This document shows, piece after piece, positions 1 to 10,359 of a DNA stretch of 64,000 nucleotides (position 1 is the stretch's first letter; the number at the start of each line of letters is the position of its first letter). Below the pieces are notes generated by a model. That model did not search any database, had not been told where the DNA came from, and saw only the letters and a program-made list of their open reading frames with translations. The position numbers and the translations under genes are program-made. Origin of the DNA: Oncomelania hupensis (Eukaryota; Mollusca; Gastropoda; Littorinimorpha; Pomatiopsidae); the NCBI GenBank assembly GCA_036898135.1, contig CM072517.1, positions 68,005,604 through 68,069,603 on the forward strand, written 5' to 3'.

Positions 1-564
1 CGTTGGAGTGCCGGGGGTTTCAGTATAAATAGTATCCACACTTTCTGGAAATTTAGTGCTTTAAATTCCCACTGTCGCTGTCTTCCTCATTTGCTCTTTC
101 CCATTCCTGCTCTGTCCTATCACTCTGCTATACTATCTTCTTCTTCGCTTGATCAATGACCTACCTTTTTTTCTTGAAAACTCTTCCTGGACAAGACTCC
201 TTGTTTGTGTATGGGGTCTGTTGGATCAGCTTGGGAGTATTGGACGCTTTCTGCCGGGTGGTCACTAGGGCTTCCTATGATGTTATTATTTAGCAATATA
301 TGTATGTGTTTTGTTGATAATTTATAATGATGTTTGTATTCTATTTTGTTTTTGTAACCGGGGGTTTGATTAGTTGGGGTAAAGCCTCAGCCGTCCCCTG
401 CGTGGGATGTTTTTATTGTAAAGTGACTGGCCGGTGGAGGGCATACAGTTTTCCCACTAGGGTTGTTTCAGCAGATCTTTTATGCGGATCGGGGGTTGTC
501 CGGTCCTGATTCGGCTCGGAAGAGTCCGCTGGACCTAAAGCAACAATCAGTCAATCAATCAATC
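1..564 (+). repeat. Family P interspersed retroposon, copy 1 (cut by window edge)
   Basis: This is the first of three long copies of one repeat in the window; the others are at 2,932-3,507 and 40,882-41,592. All share TGCCGGGGGTTTCAG near the 5' side, a TATAAATAGTATCC block, CCTGCGTGGGATG in the middle, and a 3' end reading GGCTCGGAAGAGTCCGCTGG then ACCTAAAGCAA followed by a short-repeat tail, here (CAAT)n. No coding capacity is visible. A simple 3' tail and variable 5' ends are typical of LINE-mobilised retroposons, so this is either a SINE or the 3' end of an unseen LINE. The 5' end lies outside the window or at base 1. Confidence 0.75.
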
Positions 565-578
565 TCTCTCTCTCTCTC

Positions 579-1236
579 ATGAAGCAAAGTGTTTTTCAAA
601 GAGCCTTGAACTTGCTTGATCTTAATATAAATGAAGCGATTGGAGTGTGTAATAATTTTGTCAAGCAGAAAGCTGAGTGTATGAAGAGGAGACTTATTGT
701 TGGCGAGATGAGCAATTGTGCATGGTTTGATAGGGAGTGTTCGGATGAAAGGAGAAATGTACGAAAATTACTTAGACAATTTAGAAAACATCCTACTTGT
801 GAAAAGAGACAAAGCTACTGTAGAGCACGTAGGGAATATAAGAATTTCATATGTAGAAAAAAGAAGTTGTTTCATGATACTCAGTTCAATAAATTGATTT
901 CATCGATAGGCAACCAGCAGGTGTTTTGGCAAGAAATTAGTAGGTTGTTTGGCAGACGAACTCAGCCAAAAAATGGCATTACTATCGATGCATGGTATGA
1001 ACATTTCAATGCTGTTTTAGATACGGATGATGAACATTTAGGTGGGGACCCAGACTTTGTTCAAAACTATGAAGAAGTTTTAGACAGACTAATTACAAGA
1101 GATGAAGTTTTACAAGCTATTTGGAAGTTAAAGCGTGGTAAATCTCCTGGACCAGACGGGCTTATTGGCGAATTTTTTAAATATGCTGGTAGCAGTGTTA
1201 TAGATTTCTTAGTGAAATTATTTAATAAATTGTTTT
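579..1236 (+). pseudogene. Non-LTR retrotransposon fragment: endonuclease-RT linker and start of RT
   Basis: One open frame of about 220 codons covers the basic linker between endonuclease and reverse transcriptase and then the first RT block (KRGKSPGPDG, followed by EFFKYA). Such KSPGPDG motifs are diagnostic for non-LTR reverse transcriptases of the CR1/Jockey-like type. The palm, the catalytic YADD box and the whole endonuclease are missing. The frame starts just after a CT-rich tail joined to the family P copy and ends near 1,236, where an unrelated repeat begins. It is a fragment truncated at both ends, not a host gene. The clade is not determined. Confidence 0.75.
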
Positions 1237-2078
1237 TGACTCAAATGCATTGAAATGTATGTTGATGTTACTGTACTTGCCCAAACAACTTATGTTGTGA
1301 CTCACATTCATAGCAATGTGAGTCTATGTATTCACTCACCCACCGCCACCCCTGCCCACTACCCCCCACACCCCACCCCATCCAAAAAGAAGAAAGTCTA
1401 TATTTTTGAAAATCTGTGCGAAATGTGTCCTAAATTAGTCCAACTATGACATGTTAATAAAAATTGTGTCCATCGGTCCGTCTGTGTGTGCGTCGGTCCG
1501 TCTGTCTGTCCGCCATCTGTGCAAAACTTGCAAGTGGATTAATATCTAAGAACCTATTTCAACTATCACAACTAAACTTGTTAAAATGGTGTATACTTAT
1601 GAGACCTTATAAAGGATCAGTGAATTAATGACTTCACCTCAAGATCAAGGTCACAGGGTCAACAATTATTAGTTGTTGTTTTTTTAATGACAATTGTTCA
1701 CACAGTTTACTCTTTTTTTTCTAGGTTATTAGTATTGAACTTATGATTCTTTGATGCATAATAGATATCAACGACCATGGACTATGAGAGATATAAAGTC
1801 CAGACTTGTTAAATTTAGAGATGATAGATTAATCTGGTATACATGTTCCCTTTTTGCTTTGATCTTGAAGGTCAAGGTAATTTTAGGCCTCGCAAAAACA
1901 TACAAAATTAGGTCATTGTACAGTGGAATGGCTATTTATTTAACCCATAGTATGCAACAATATTGGGTTATTTGATCAGACATGCATGAAGTCACATGAA
2001 GGTCAAGGTCATCCCAAGGTCACCGTTGTTTTGGGCATAATTCAACTTTTGCTGTAGTTTATTTGATTTGGAGCCGGT
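1237..2078 (+). repeat. Old mollusc-type interspersed repeat with terminal hairpin, part 1
   Basis: No gene is visible. The stretch holds a short hairpin (GACTCACAT ... ATGTGAGTC, 1,298-1,325) that recurs near 2,800, the phrase TCTGTGCGAAAT...TAAAT(T)AGTC near 1,420 that recurs near 2,545 and, diverged, near 2,860, GTCTGTCCGTCTG-rich sequence, and AAGGTCAAGGTCA-type phrases near 1,640, 1,870 and 1,995. These recurring phrases mark an ancient repeat family in several partial copies. Short open frames here have no recognisable protein. Confidence 0.5.
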
Positions 2079-2090
2079 CATCTCAAAGTC

Positions 2091-2388
2091 GGGGTGTCGG
2101 ATAGCGCAGTGGTTGGAGCACTCGCTACTGTGTCGCAAGTTAAGCACCCTCCAGTGCGGTTAGCACTTGGATGGGTGACCGCAAAACGTGAAGCGACAAA
2201 TAACAACGCCCCCAGTTGACTCAACTGTGACTGAGTACCTACTCTCTTAAGGGTGGGGAAGGTAAAGCAGCGAGGGAGAGAGATGGGCATCACCCTCATT
2301 ACGCTGGCCCAAGATAAGTGTGATCTCCAACATCACGCTCCCCTACGGCCACAAGGCTATGGGACTACCTTTAGCTTTTTACCTTTAC
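2091..2388 (+). mobile_element. SINE with tRNA-like A box followed by a 5S rRNA-like promoter
   Basis: A 298-bp insertion is flanked by identical 12-bp direct repeats CATCTCAAAGTC (2,079-2,090 and 2,389-2,400). Its head reads GATAGCGCAGTGGTTGGAGC, a good pol III A box. About 40 bases later comes AAGTTAAGCACC...GGTTAGCACTTGGATGGGTG then ACCGC, which closely follows the internal control region of 5S rRNA (box A, intermediate element and box C). The tail is T/A-rich (AGCTTTTTACCTTTAC). Perfect duplications show that this is a discrete retroposed copy, not a 5S gene. Confidence 0.8.
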
Positions 2389-2400
2389 CATCTCAAAGTC

Positions 2401-2931
2401 ATGATAGAAAGATCAAAGTCGGTATTACTTTGAATTTTAATGCCACGTATCATTTTGTTTTTCTGGGCACTCATTTTCATGTTAGATATTGTGAGTTCTT
2501 AAAGGAACATGTGAGTCATATTTGGTTTGTCCTTCTAGTTAGATTTCTGCAAATCTGTGCGAAATAAATCTTAAATAGTCTAATAATAATAATGATATCC
2601 AAAGAAATATCGGTCTGTCCATCCCACAGGCGCGTGTACCTTGACTTGCGAATGACTATGCCTGTGACGTGTCTTTTGTGTGTCCAGATACAAGCGTCTG
2701 TGGTGCATCCCCTCTGTGCAAATACTGTAACCTAGTTGATTACGCTGAACCTATGTCTTTGTACTGTAACCTGGCTAATTACACGAAACCTATTTTTGAC
2801 TCACATGTATAACAATGTGAGTCTATGAACCCAAAACTCAAGTGTCTCGATTTGTGCAAATTTGCGCGATATAGTCTGAAATAGTCAGTCCAAAAATGAA
2901 ATCCAAACAAATGCTTGTCCGTTCGTCTGTC
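2401..2931 (+). repeat. Old interspersed repeat, part 2 (continues past the SINE)
   Basis: This continues the AAGGTCA-rich repeat interrupted by the SINE. It contains the second and third copies of the TGTGCGAAAT/AAATAGTC phrase and the second hairpin (GACTCACAT ... ATGTGAGTC, 2,800-2,826). No credible coding region is present. Confidence 0.5.
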
Positions 2932-3507
2932 ACTCCCGTTTGGGTGCCGGGAGTTTCAGTATAAATAGTATCCCCACTTTCTGGAAATTTAGTGCTTTAA
3001 ATTCCCACTGTCGCTGTCTTTCTCATTTGTTCTTTCTCATTCCTGCTCTGTTCTATCAATCTGCTATACTATCTTCTTCTTCGCTAGACCAGTCACCTAC
3101 CTTTTTTCTTGAAAACTCTTCCGGGACAAGACTCCTTATTTGTGTGTGAGGTCTGTTGGATCAGCTTGGGAATATTAGACGCTTTCTGCCAGTTGGTCAC
3201 TAGGGCTTGATATGATGTTATTATTTATCAATGTAGGCATTTTATAAATATATGTTTTGTTGATATTTTGTAATGATTGTATTCTATTTTGTTTTTGTAA
3301 ATGGGGGTTCGATAAATTAGTGTATAGCCTCAACGTCCCCTGCGTGGGATGTCTTTATTATAAAGTGACTGGCTGGTGGAGTGCCTTCAGTTTTACCACT
3401 AGGGTTGTTTCAGCAGATCTTTTATGCGGATCAGGGGTTGTCTGGTCCTGATTTGGCTCGGAAGAGTCCGCTGGACCTAAAGCAATAATCATGTCATGTA
3501 ATGTAAT
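2932..3507 (+). mobile_element. Family P retroposon, copy 2 (576 bp)
   Basis: This is homologous to copy 1 over essentially its whole length, ending in GGACCTAAAGCAATAATC and a (ATGTA)n-like tail instead of (CAAT)n. A 7-bp direct repeat GTCTGTC flanks it (2,925-2,931 and 3,508-3,514), though this lies in GTCTG-rich sequence and is weak alone. It sits inside the AAGGTCA-type repeat, which resumes on the far side. No coding capacity. Confidence 0.75.
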
Positions 3508-3514
3508 GTCTGTC

Positions 3515-5190
3515 TGTTTTATACCTGGTAGGTTGGATTTAGAGCTACGAGAGGTCGAAATGTATCAGTGATTGAATGACTTACAGTTAAGGTCACAGTG
3601 TCAACAATGTTAGTCAAATATGACAATTAATAGTACACTTTTTTGCTCTTGTTTTCATGTGTGAACATAAATGTAGTTTAAAGATTTGCAAATATATAAC
3701 TGTATCTTGAAAAAAAAAAAAACATTTGAAATTATTTCCATATTGTTCTTGTTGCTGCTAGCATTTATTCGTTGTTCAAAGTTACAGTACTTGACCTGTA
3801 AATTTAGATCGCCTGTTAATTTTGTTTCATCTGAATAAAAGAGGAAATGTATGTCAATTGTTTGATGATGTGTTTATACAGAAACAAAATAACACAAACC
3901 AGATAAATTGTATGACAGCGCAGACACTAACATGCTGACTCGGGCACTGAATACTTGTGCTTGTTTGTTGTTTGTAATGTAATGGTGGTGGTGAATCAAC
4001 ATATGTTGTCATTCAAGCACGACAAACATATTAAAGTAAATCACAACCTTTTACTTTCAGAATTTTACTTCCACTGTATCCTGTATTCCCACAAACAATT
4101 TACATACTGTAAAACCTCCAATGTCTGTCTCTCCAGTATACCTGTTGTGTGACCTGTATTTATGACTGATAAGTTTACATATAAGATGAATTACACCTTT
4201 GTAATGGAGCGATCCTTTCCGACTGGTTTATAGAGTATAGGCTAAATTGAACAAACAAACAAAAACAACAAAATAAACAAAGGAAAAAAGATACTACAGA
4301 TTCGTTTACAATTCGTTAATAAAAGTTTGAAATAGTTTGCTTTTGAATGAGTGGCATGTGTGCCTTGCCTCTCTGTTTCCGTTGTAATGTAATCCCTTTA
4401 ATATAAAATTATCTCTTGAAATAATTTACTTTTGATCTGAACAAGTGGTATGTGTGCTTTGTCTCTCTGTTTAAGTTATCATACCCTTCTATTATAAGAT
4501 CACATTTGGAGTGCATTTTGCAAGATCACATATTGGAGGTTCCAATGTAATAGATTCAACTAAAGCACATTAACAACAATTTGATAATATGAAACAACCG
4601 CTATGCAACATTATGAACAAAAGTAAAACATTGACGCAAAATAACTAACCAACAGCAATAACAATCCTCACAGAACATTGTGTTAGAAGAGACTAATAAT
4701 AATTAATCATATCAATCTGTGAGGGAAGAATGATGCTATGATATGTTCAGATAGGTAGAAAAATTAACGGTTTAAAAGTCACATCTGCTCGGTGTTTATT
4801 TTCAAATTACATGTACATACACTATATAATGCTGCTATGCTTATTTATCATTTATATATAATTTAATTATCAAAAAAAAACATCTTACATAATGAGTATT
4901 GCAACAGATAATTTTCATAATTGGAAACACTGTAACGTACTTGTGAGGTAGTTCCTGTTTACCTCATGAATATTCATGGTTATACCTCACAACATAAGCA
5001 CAAGGCTCCCATTTTCAAAGTAACCGGTTTGGCCTCATTCTTGATGAAAAACATTCGTCACTGCTCGGCACTTATGTTAAAACTGCCCAAAGTCAGCATA
5101 ACCTAATATTACGTGAAATATGCTATGCAGTGTATGTACCCCACAACGATGCTAAAAATGTGCCTACCACACAACGTTGGGTAGGTAGGC
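3515..5190. other. AT-rich sequence without recognisable gene
   Basis: The first 150 bases continue the old interspersed repeat (TTAAGGTCACAGTGTCAAC). A partial internal duplication occurs at about 4,335-4,500, where an AAATAATTTGCTTTTGA-like phrase, 'gtggcatgtgtgcctt' and 'ctctctgttt' each appear twice. The rest is unique-looking AT-rich DNA. I see no exon, RNA gene or transposase here. Confidence 0.5.
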
Positions 5191-5194
5191 ATGT

Positions 5195-5220
5195 GTGTGT
5201 TTGCGTGTGTGTGTGTGTGT

Positions 5221-5293
<73 letters not shown>

Positions 5294-5376
5294 CGAAGTC
5301 GAAGTCGAAGTCGAAACCTTTAATAGGATAATAGCATTAGGTCCTTTGGACCTGTCTTACAGCTAGTCCTTAATAA

Positions 5377-5450
<74 letters not shown>
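5195..5450. repeat. Compound GT/AG microsatellite with a GTCGAA hexamer block
   Basis: (GT)n runs into (AG)n up to about 5,290, followed by four tandem GTCGAA hexamers and a 70-bp spacer, then a second (AG)n tract at 5,385-5,450. It lies just upstream of a MAM-like exon. Confidence 0.9.
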
Positions 5451-5454
<4 letters not shown>

Positions 5455-5773
5455 GTTAACTGAATGTATGTATGCACGCGAGAGTGCAAGTTGGTAACCA
5501 AAGGCTTTGTATATAACTAGTGGTATTGTACCTGGTTAGAATCTGTTGTACAGTGGCATAACAGAGGGATAAGAATAACAAGACGGGAACTTGCAAGTAG
5601 AGGCAAGATAGTGGAACTTGGGTTTCTTTTGTAAAACACTGATCACGTACAAGGTCACAACAGCCAAAATGGCGGGAAAGCTTTTGTTTTGTCTGGAGGC
5701 GACTGTCTGTAGTTACCGGTTGAAAATGAAAGCGGAGACTGTCCAAAGACTGCTCTATCGTGTGTGGTTGCAG

Positions 5774-5843
5774 GTCGTTTTCCAAGCACTGAGGGCAACG
5801 CCAGGCACTGTCTTCTATCTGGACGACATCATCATCGACGTCG
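5774..5843 (+). CDS. Exon encoding the C-terminal end of a MAM domain (upstream paralogue)
   Basis: After a splice-acceptor-like GTGTGGTTGCAG the frame reads VVFQALRATPG then FYLDDIIIDV. This matches the last strands of MAM domains, which typically end in a V-F-E-A...I-A-L-D-D-I pattern. It starts in phase 0, exactly the phase in which the MAM exon at 15,045-15,298 ends, but lies 4 kb upstream of that gene's first exon. It therefore most likely belongs to a separate paralogue ending here. A donor-like GTCAGT follows at 5,844; otherwise the frame stops at TAA 5,849-5,851. MAM domains are extracellular adhesion or recognition modules. The earlier exons of this gene are not visible in the 5.7 kb upstream. 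Confidence 0.65.
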
Positions 5844-5999
5844 GTCAGTAATTATAAAGATTAATTGATTGAAGGGTGAATCTATTGAGTGGTTGATTTG
5901 TTTGACCGCCAAGCTTATTTTACTTTCCTGCTTTCAACCAGATCTTCCACAAATGTGCAGTCCTTTTAGCATACACATTCACTTTTGCTTTTAGCCACT

Positions 6000-6330
6000 C
6001 TCTTCAAAACAATTGAGTTGTTGCTAATGCTGATGGTGATGTTGATGATAATCATGAGGATGGTGATGGTAATGATGATCATGGTGATAATAATGATGGT
6101 GGTGAAATAAAAGAAATTGATGACGGTGATAGTGATGATGGTGATGATGATGTTGATGATTGTGATGATAAGGATGATGATTGTGATGCTAATATTGATA
6201 ATGATCATGATGGTGATGACGTTGTTGATGTACATGGTGATGCTGATGATAGTGATGGTGATAGCGATGATGATGATGTTAATGATGATGATGATGTTGA
6301 TGATGATGATGATCACAATAGAACATGTAT
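6000..6330. repeat. Imperfect (GAT)n trinucleotide region
   Basis: Degenerate GATGATGTT/GATGGTGAT repeats fill the putative intron between 5,843 and 6,433. They create long Met/Ile-rich open frames on both strands that are not genes. Confidence 0.9.
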
Positions 6331-6432
6331 TAACCATTGTCCAGCCAGTAGGTCTTATGTTTAGTACTGTGATGTTATTATTGGTGGCGGTGTTGTTGTT
6401 GTCGTTAACATTTTATTTTTGGTTTCTTTCAG

Positions 6433-6980
6433 AACCGTGAGACAAATGAGAGTTGTCACCCCTTTGGCGCCAAATGACAAACAAAGTCGTTCCAGCAGCT
6501 GCAGTTGTTTGTCTGTTATATTACTCTTGTATCCAGGACATTGCCGTGTTTATTTATAAGAAACAATGTTTTTATTGTAGACTGCATGTGTCAGAACACT
6601 AGTTGTGGCTTTGTCAGTCGCTGTTGACTCCTTTCTGTCAGTGTTTTAATACAGTGTTTCAAAATCCATGTTTATTGATGTTTATTGATATGGAACAGTT
6701 TTGTTATTGTAGATTTGTGAGTACACTGTTTGGCCTGTCTCTTGCCTTATGTCTTCCTAATAATTATGTATTAATTTGTATTCTCATCTGCCAAAGTCAT
6801 AAACTATTTAGGCAGACTACTTTGTAAAGACATGATTTGAAGACCGCACCAGTGTTATCGCGACATTCATGGAACCACTACACCAACATGAATGAAGCAT
6901 CAGCGACGACAAAAAACGTTGCGGGAGGGGTTTCCATTCGGCACTCAATAAACGAAATAAATCTATGTTTCGGTATATTT
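6433..6980 (+). other. Candidate last exon and 3' UTR of the upstream MAM gene
   Basis: A strong acceptor (TTTTGGTTTCTTTCAG) precedes AACCGTGA. Joined in phase 1 to the exon ending at 5,843, it adds only two codons (E, P) before a TGA stop at 6,438-6,440. About 500 bases of non-coding sequence follow, with two AATAAA signals (6,947-6,952 and 6,956-6,961), as expected of a 3' UTR. This depends on the non-consensus donor GTCAGT at 5,844 being used. The alternative is that the gene ends at 5,851. Confidence 0.4.
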
Positions 6981-7020
6981 CTATTGTTTTGTTTTACATT
7001 CTGAGAATGGTTGTGGATTA

Positions 7021-7032
7021 ATTAATTAATTA

Positions 7033-7079
<47 letters not shown>

Positions 7080-7083
7080 ATAA
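7021..7083. repeat. (TTAA)n/(AAT)n microsatellite
   Basis: TTAATTAATTAATTAATAAT runs into about a dozen AAT units. Confidence 0.95.
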
Positions 7084-7339
7084 TGAATAACATTTATATA
7101 GCGCAAAACTCACAGAGACTCATTGCGCATACACACGCATTCATTCACAATGTACAAAAGGATTACATGTATGTATGGAGGTACATCTACAAACAACAAA
7201 ACACAAATATTGTTATGTTACAAAAATCACAACACACTAGTTTCTAGAACCACACAAACACAACTACTTCACAACGGGAGCTCGTGATCACACTAAACAT
7301 ACGGTGAACGACCCCTGACCCCAATAAATTGTAGATTAT

Positions 7340-7517
7340 AGTCACACGACACCGGAGCGTATATATAGGCGACTATTGTTCACATTATTATGACACCAGC
7401 GAACCCGTTGATGGTAAGGGAAAAATAATATGGTCACACGTTGACCAATCGGGGATTCCATCCAGGGACCTTTCGGTTACATGACGCCGCTCTACCAACT
7501 GAGCTACTTGGCCCCAA
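7340..7517 (-). mobile_element. tRNA-derived SINE
   Basis: Read on the - strand from about 7,517 the sequence begins GGGGCCAAGTAGCTCAGTTG, a near-perfect A box, then AAAGGTCCCTGGATGGAATC as a degenerate B box. A non-tRNA body follows. The anticodon stem and T stem do not pair well and the body continues past the tRNA part, so it is a SINE head, not a functional tRNA. No TSD was resolved. Confidence 0.7.
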
Positions 7518-7806
7518 TTAGCTTGTGCCTGGGCTATGTAAACTGGGTTAAAGGGCGAAATGGCGCCTACCTGTAACCATGAAGTGGACGAATGAAGAAG
7601 CCCAAAATAACGGGAAAAAGCGATAGGGGAAAAGGTGAAATGGGAAAAGGCGATTCGTCGAATCATTGCCCGTAATTGAACGAACTATAACTCTTACCTC
7701 CCCTCACCTCCACCAATGACCCTTCTTGGCGCTGACGATGATTGCGTCATCCCTATTTTGGCATTTCCAGACTTAACTGGAAATACTTTGAAGCAATCGG
7801 ATGCAG

Positions 7807-7826
7807 TGGGGGGGGGGGGGGGGGGA
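7807..7826. repeat. Poly-G tract
   Basis: A run of about 18-19 G residues followed by GGGG-rich sequence; its length is likely to be unreliable in any assembly. Confidence 0.9.
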
Positions 7827-7850
7827 AGGGGAAGGTAAGAATCAGAATGA

Positions 7851-8087
7851 ATGAATGAACATTGAGGTTTAACGTCTACACCCACCATTGGCGATAGGGC
7901 AGACGGGGATAACCATCCCATGGAAAGAGGGGTAGGGACCTGAATCAGCACTGAACCACCAAAGCAATCATACTGCTAAAATGGACAGTGAGAATGGCCA
8001 CATTTGATATCGCCCACCACGGGATTCGAACCTGGGTCATCGGTGTGCCAGGCGAACGCTCTAACACTTGAGCTACGGCGGTGGGAC
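7851..8087 (-). mobile_element. tRNA-derived SINE with 10-bp TSD and (ATTC)n tail
   Basis: The - strand reads GTCCCACCGCCGTAGCTCAA (A box) and GACCCAGGTTCGAATCCCGT (strong B box), then a body with ATGGGATGGTTATCCCCGTC and a tail of TTCATTCATTC. Identical ATCAGAATGA repeats flank it (7,841-7,850 and 8,088-8,097). Acceptor ends can pair (CCCACC/GGTGGG) but the anticodon stem cannot, so it is not called a tRNA gene. Confidence 0.8.
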
Positions 8088-8408
8088 ATCAGAATGAGCC
8101 AAATGTTAGTCAATTTATACATCCTTCTGTCTGTCTGTCGGACCGTTGAAAGCCATGTCTCCAGAACTGCTGAACAAGTTTTGTCCAAACTTCACTGGAA
8201 CATTACATAGGTTAGTGGCATGGCTCACGGCCTTCAGATTTGCTATACATGTACCTCTAGGTTCAAGGTCACTATAGTCATTCTGTTGCTAAACACGTTT
8301 AATTCTATATCTCATAAACGACTAAAGCGATTTTGTTGAGTTTTGGTAAACAAATACTTCACATCATCGGCCATCCTTCAGTTGCAGCTCTGTTGTCATT
8401 CAGTTAAC

Positions 8409-8411
8409 GAC

Positions 8412-8469
<58 letters not shown>
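8409..8469. repeat. (AAT)n microsatellite
   Basis: About 18 tandem AAT units. The preceding 300 bases (8,098-8,408) hold only GTCTGTCTG-rich and TTCAAGGTCAC-type old repeat sequence, with no gene. Confidence 0.95.
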
Positions 8470-8470
<1 letters not shown>

Positions 8471-8596
8471 AGATTGCTATCACGTGCATTTTCTTCAATC
8501 GAACTTAAAGAGCGGCGATCTGAAAAGTTCCCATTTAAGAAGTCGAAATATTCACTTTTAAAAATTTAGATTGACAGTATCCAATACCAGTATTGG

Positions 8597-8757
8597 AGGG
8601 AGGGAGGAATCCGGAGTACACGGAGAAAACCCTCGGTGCCCTGAAAAGTCTCTTACCTAAGTCACGTAAGTTCGTCCCACGCGGGGTTCGAACCTGCGAC
8701 CTTCAGCATAAGGAAATCAGCTCACTGTCCACTGAGCTACAGGTAGGTCCGCCGCTC
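8597..8757 (-). mobile_element. tRNA-derived SINE with 'TTTTCTCCGxGTACTCCGG' core
   Basis: The - strand shows ACCTGTAGCTCAGTGGACAG (A box) and GGTCGCAGGTTCGAACC (B box), then a body ending in GAGGGTTTTCTCCGTGTACT then CCGG. That core also occurs in the SINEs at 10,360-10,662, 43,168-43,500 and, diverged, 36,005-36,172, but with different tRNA-like heads. Confidence 0.75.
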
Positions 8758-8888
8758 AAAATTGTTGTTGTTGTTGTTGTTGTTGTTGCTGTTGCTGCTG
8801 TTCAAAATACACGTTTTGTTTTATCTGTGGAATAACTGAACCGAAATTTATCAATATTATTTTTCTTTGTGGATACTTTAACTACTGC

Positions 8889-9072
8889 AAAGAATGTTAG
8901 ATTATTCGCATTTTGCACTGTATCAAAGAATGTTAGATCATTCGCATTTTGCACTGTATCAAAGAATGTTAGATCATTCGCATTTTGCACTGTATCAAAG
9001 AATGTTAGATCATTCGCATTTTGCACTTTATCAAAGAATGTTAGATCATTCGCATTTTGCACTTTATCAAAG
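8889..9072. repeat. 36-bp tandem repeat, five units
   Basis: Five nearly identical 36-bp units beginning AAAGAATGTTAGATCATTCG and ending in GCACT(G/T)TATC run from 8,889 to 9,068, with four bases of a sixth. The first unit differs at one base, and the last two share G to T in the GCACTxTATC phrase. Because 36 is a multiple of three and few stops occur, several frames stay open, producing repetitive peptides that are almost certainly not real. Confidence 0.95.
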
Positions 9073-9690
9073 GTCATGGACATTGTGATTCACCACTTTG
9101 AAAACACGTCTGAACATTGGCTGGTCTAATGTTGATAATTGTTTGCGTACTGATAGTTCACATCGTGGCTTATCGTCCCGTGTTTCCCTTTGCTTCGTGA
9201 GGATAATGTCCAGTCAACCGCCGCTAAGAAATTTTACACTTGTCAAAATTCATTTTGGCTAGATATCTGGAAATACATTCGAATGACTTGCCATCTTGTT
9301 TTACATTTGTTCCAATGAACATGAGATTTTTTTTATTTCTCCTAGTGTTTAAAGCCAGTTCAAGAGCTATTTTGATTATGGGTGGTTGTTTAATCTGTGG
9401 CCGCAACAACTAACACACTCATCCTGGCCTTGAGTCAGATTAACAACAGTACTTCACTACCATCGCTTGCGTTGAAGACCTAGCCCAGCTTGTTTAAGCC
9501 GTTCACACACGTTTCATCCCTCGGCCATTGAAAACCTTTCTGTTTCAAAGGATAGGAATTTGGAGGATCATTGATAAGCAACGATGCATGACACGTTCAT
9601 CGTTATAGAACAGTGTTGAAAGGAAAATAGAACCTCCAGCCTGCACACTTTAACTATGAAGTGACTTTCACCGTTGATCTTTTTTTTAAT
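9073..9690. other. No recognisable feature
   Basis: Ordinary AT-rich sequence between the tandem array and the GT/AAT microsatellites; I see no exon or repeat core here. Confidence 0.5.
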
Positions 9691-9694
9691 TGCT

Positions 9695-9698
9695 GCTA

Positions 9699-9744
<46 letters not shown>

Positions 9745-9809
9745 GTACACGTGGTGTGTGTGGGTGTGTTTGTGTGCGCTTTGATCTCTGCGAGGGAAAT
9801 CGCCTTATA

Positions 9810-9880
<71 letters not shown>
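9695..9880. repeat. (GT)n and (AAT)n microsatellites
   Basis: (TG)n at 9,700-9,740, GTG-rich spacer, then about 23 AAT units at 9,811-9,879. About 230 bases separate it from the MAM gene's first coding exon. Confidence 0.95.
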
Positions 9881-10106
9881 GCGATGATTATGTGTAGCTA
9901 GGTCATTTTTGAAACACTGTAGAGTTATGGAGTGGCAAATCACAAGTATCGTTTTTGATCACCGCGTTATCAGTCTAGTATAGTTATTCAGCGCCGATTA
10001 CAAAAGTGGTTTTCTACCATTTCAAATTGGCTTTGGTCCTACACAGAAGACAGTTGGACATAACATTTAGTAAAAAAAAACACTTGGCTTAGTATTACTG
10101 ACCAAC

Positions 10107-10170
10107 ATGGGAACAATGGCGATCTTGCATCTCTGCGTGATACTGTGCACTGTGGCGTCTATAGTACACG
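10107..10170 (+). CDS. MAM-domain gene, exon 1: start codon and signal peptide
   Basis: ACCAACATGG is a good start context. The exon encodes MGTMAILHLCVILCTVASI then VH, a short N-region followed by a hydrophobic core and small residues, a typical secretory signal peptide. It ends after 64 coding bases in phase 1 at G|GTAGGA. The next exon at 14,357 begins in the matching phase behind a strong acceptor, giving VHGVSVADCDFE, so signal cleavage would lie just before the MAM domain. The 4.2-kb intron contains a family P micro-insertion, a SINE, an RNase H-bearing LINE, a tRNA-like SINE and long TTA arrays. The assignment rests on phase, splice sites and position. Confidence 0.7.
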
Positions 10171-10222
10171 GTAGGACTAGTTATTTATTTATTTTTAAAT
10201 ATTAATTTAGTTATCTGTCCAA

Positions 10223-10287
10223 AATGGTCCCGATTTGGCTCAGAAGAGTCCACTGGACCTAAAGCAATAAACATGTAATGTAATGTA
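10223..10287 (+). mobile_element. Family P micro-insertion (65 bp, 3' end only)
   Basis: Only the last ~45 bases of family P (CCGATTTGGCTCAGAAGAGT then CCACTGGACCTAAAGCAATA) plus an ATGTAATGTAATGTAA tail are present, bounded by perfect 10-bp repeats ATCTGTCCAA (10,213-10,222 and 10,288-10,297). It is an extremely 5'-truncated target-primed insertion, within intron 1 of the MAM gene. Confidence 0.8.
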
Positions 10288-10359
10288 ATCTGTCCAACAT
10301 TGCTGCGTGCACTTTCCAAACAGCCCGTGGATAATTACGCCCATGATAATTACTGTTAC

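Noticed and set aside
2100..2200. 5S rRNA gene
   Set aside because: Only the internal control region resembles 5S. The 5' part is tRNA-like, the 3' part is unrelated, and TSDs mark a SINE insertion.
5966..6440. Met/Ile-rich membrane-like proteins on both strands
   Set aside because: These are translations of GAT-type trinucleotide repeats. Similar artefacts occur at 8,343, 9,690, 13,283, 17,564, 26,253, 30,752 and 31,241.
7445..7517. Functional tRNA gene (- strand)
   Set aside because: Good A box but the anticodon and T stems do not pair, and a SINE body follows. The tRNA-like segments near 8,015-8,087, 8,680-8,757, 12,915-12,995 and 36,060-36,172 are rejected for the same reasons.
8889..9072. 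CRISPR-like array
   Set aside because: Units are directly adjacent with no spacers, and the DNA is clearly animal; it is a simple tandem repeat.
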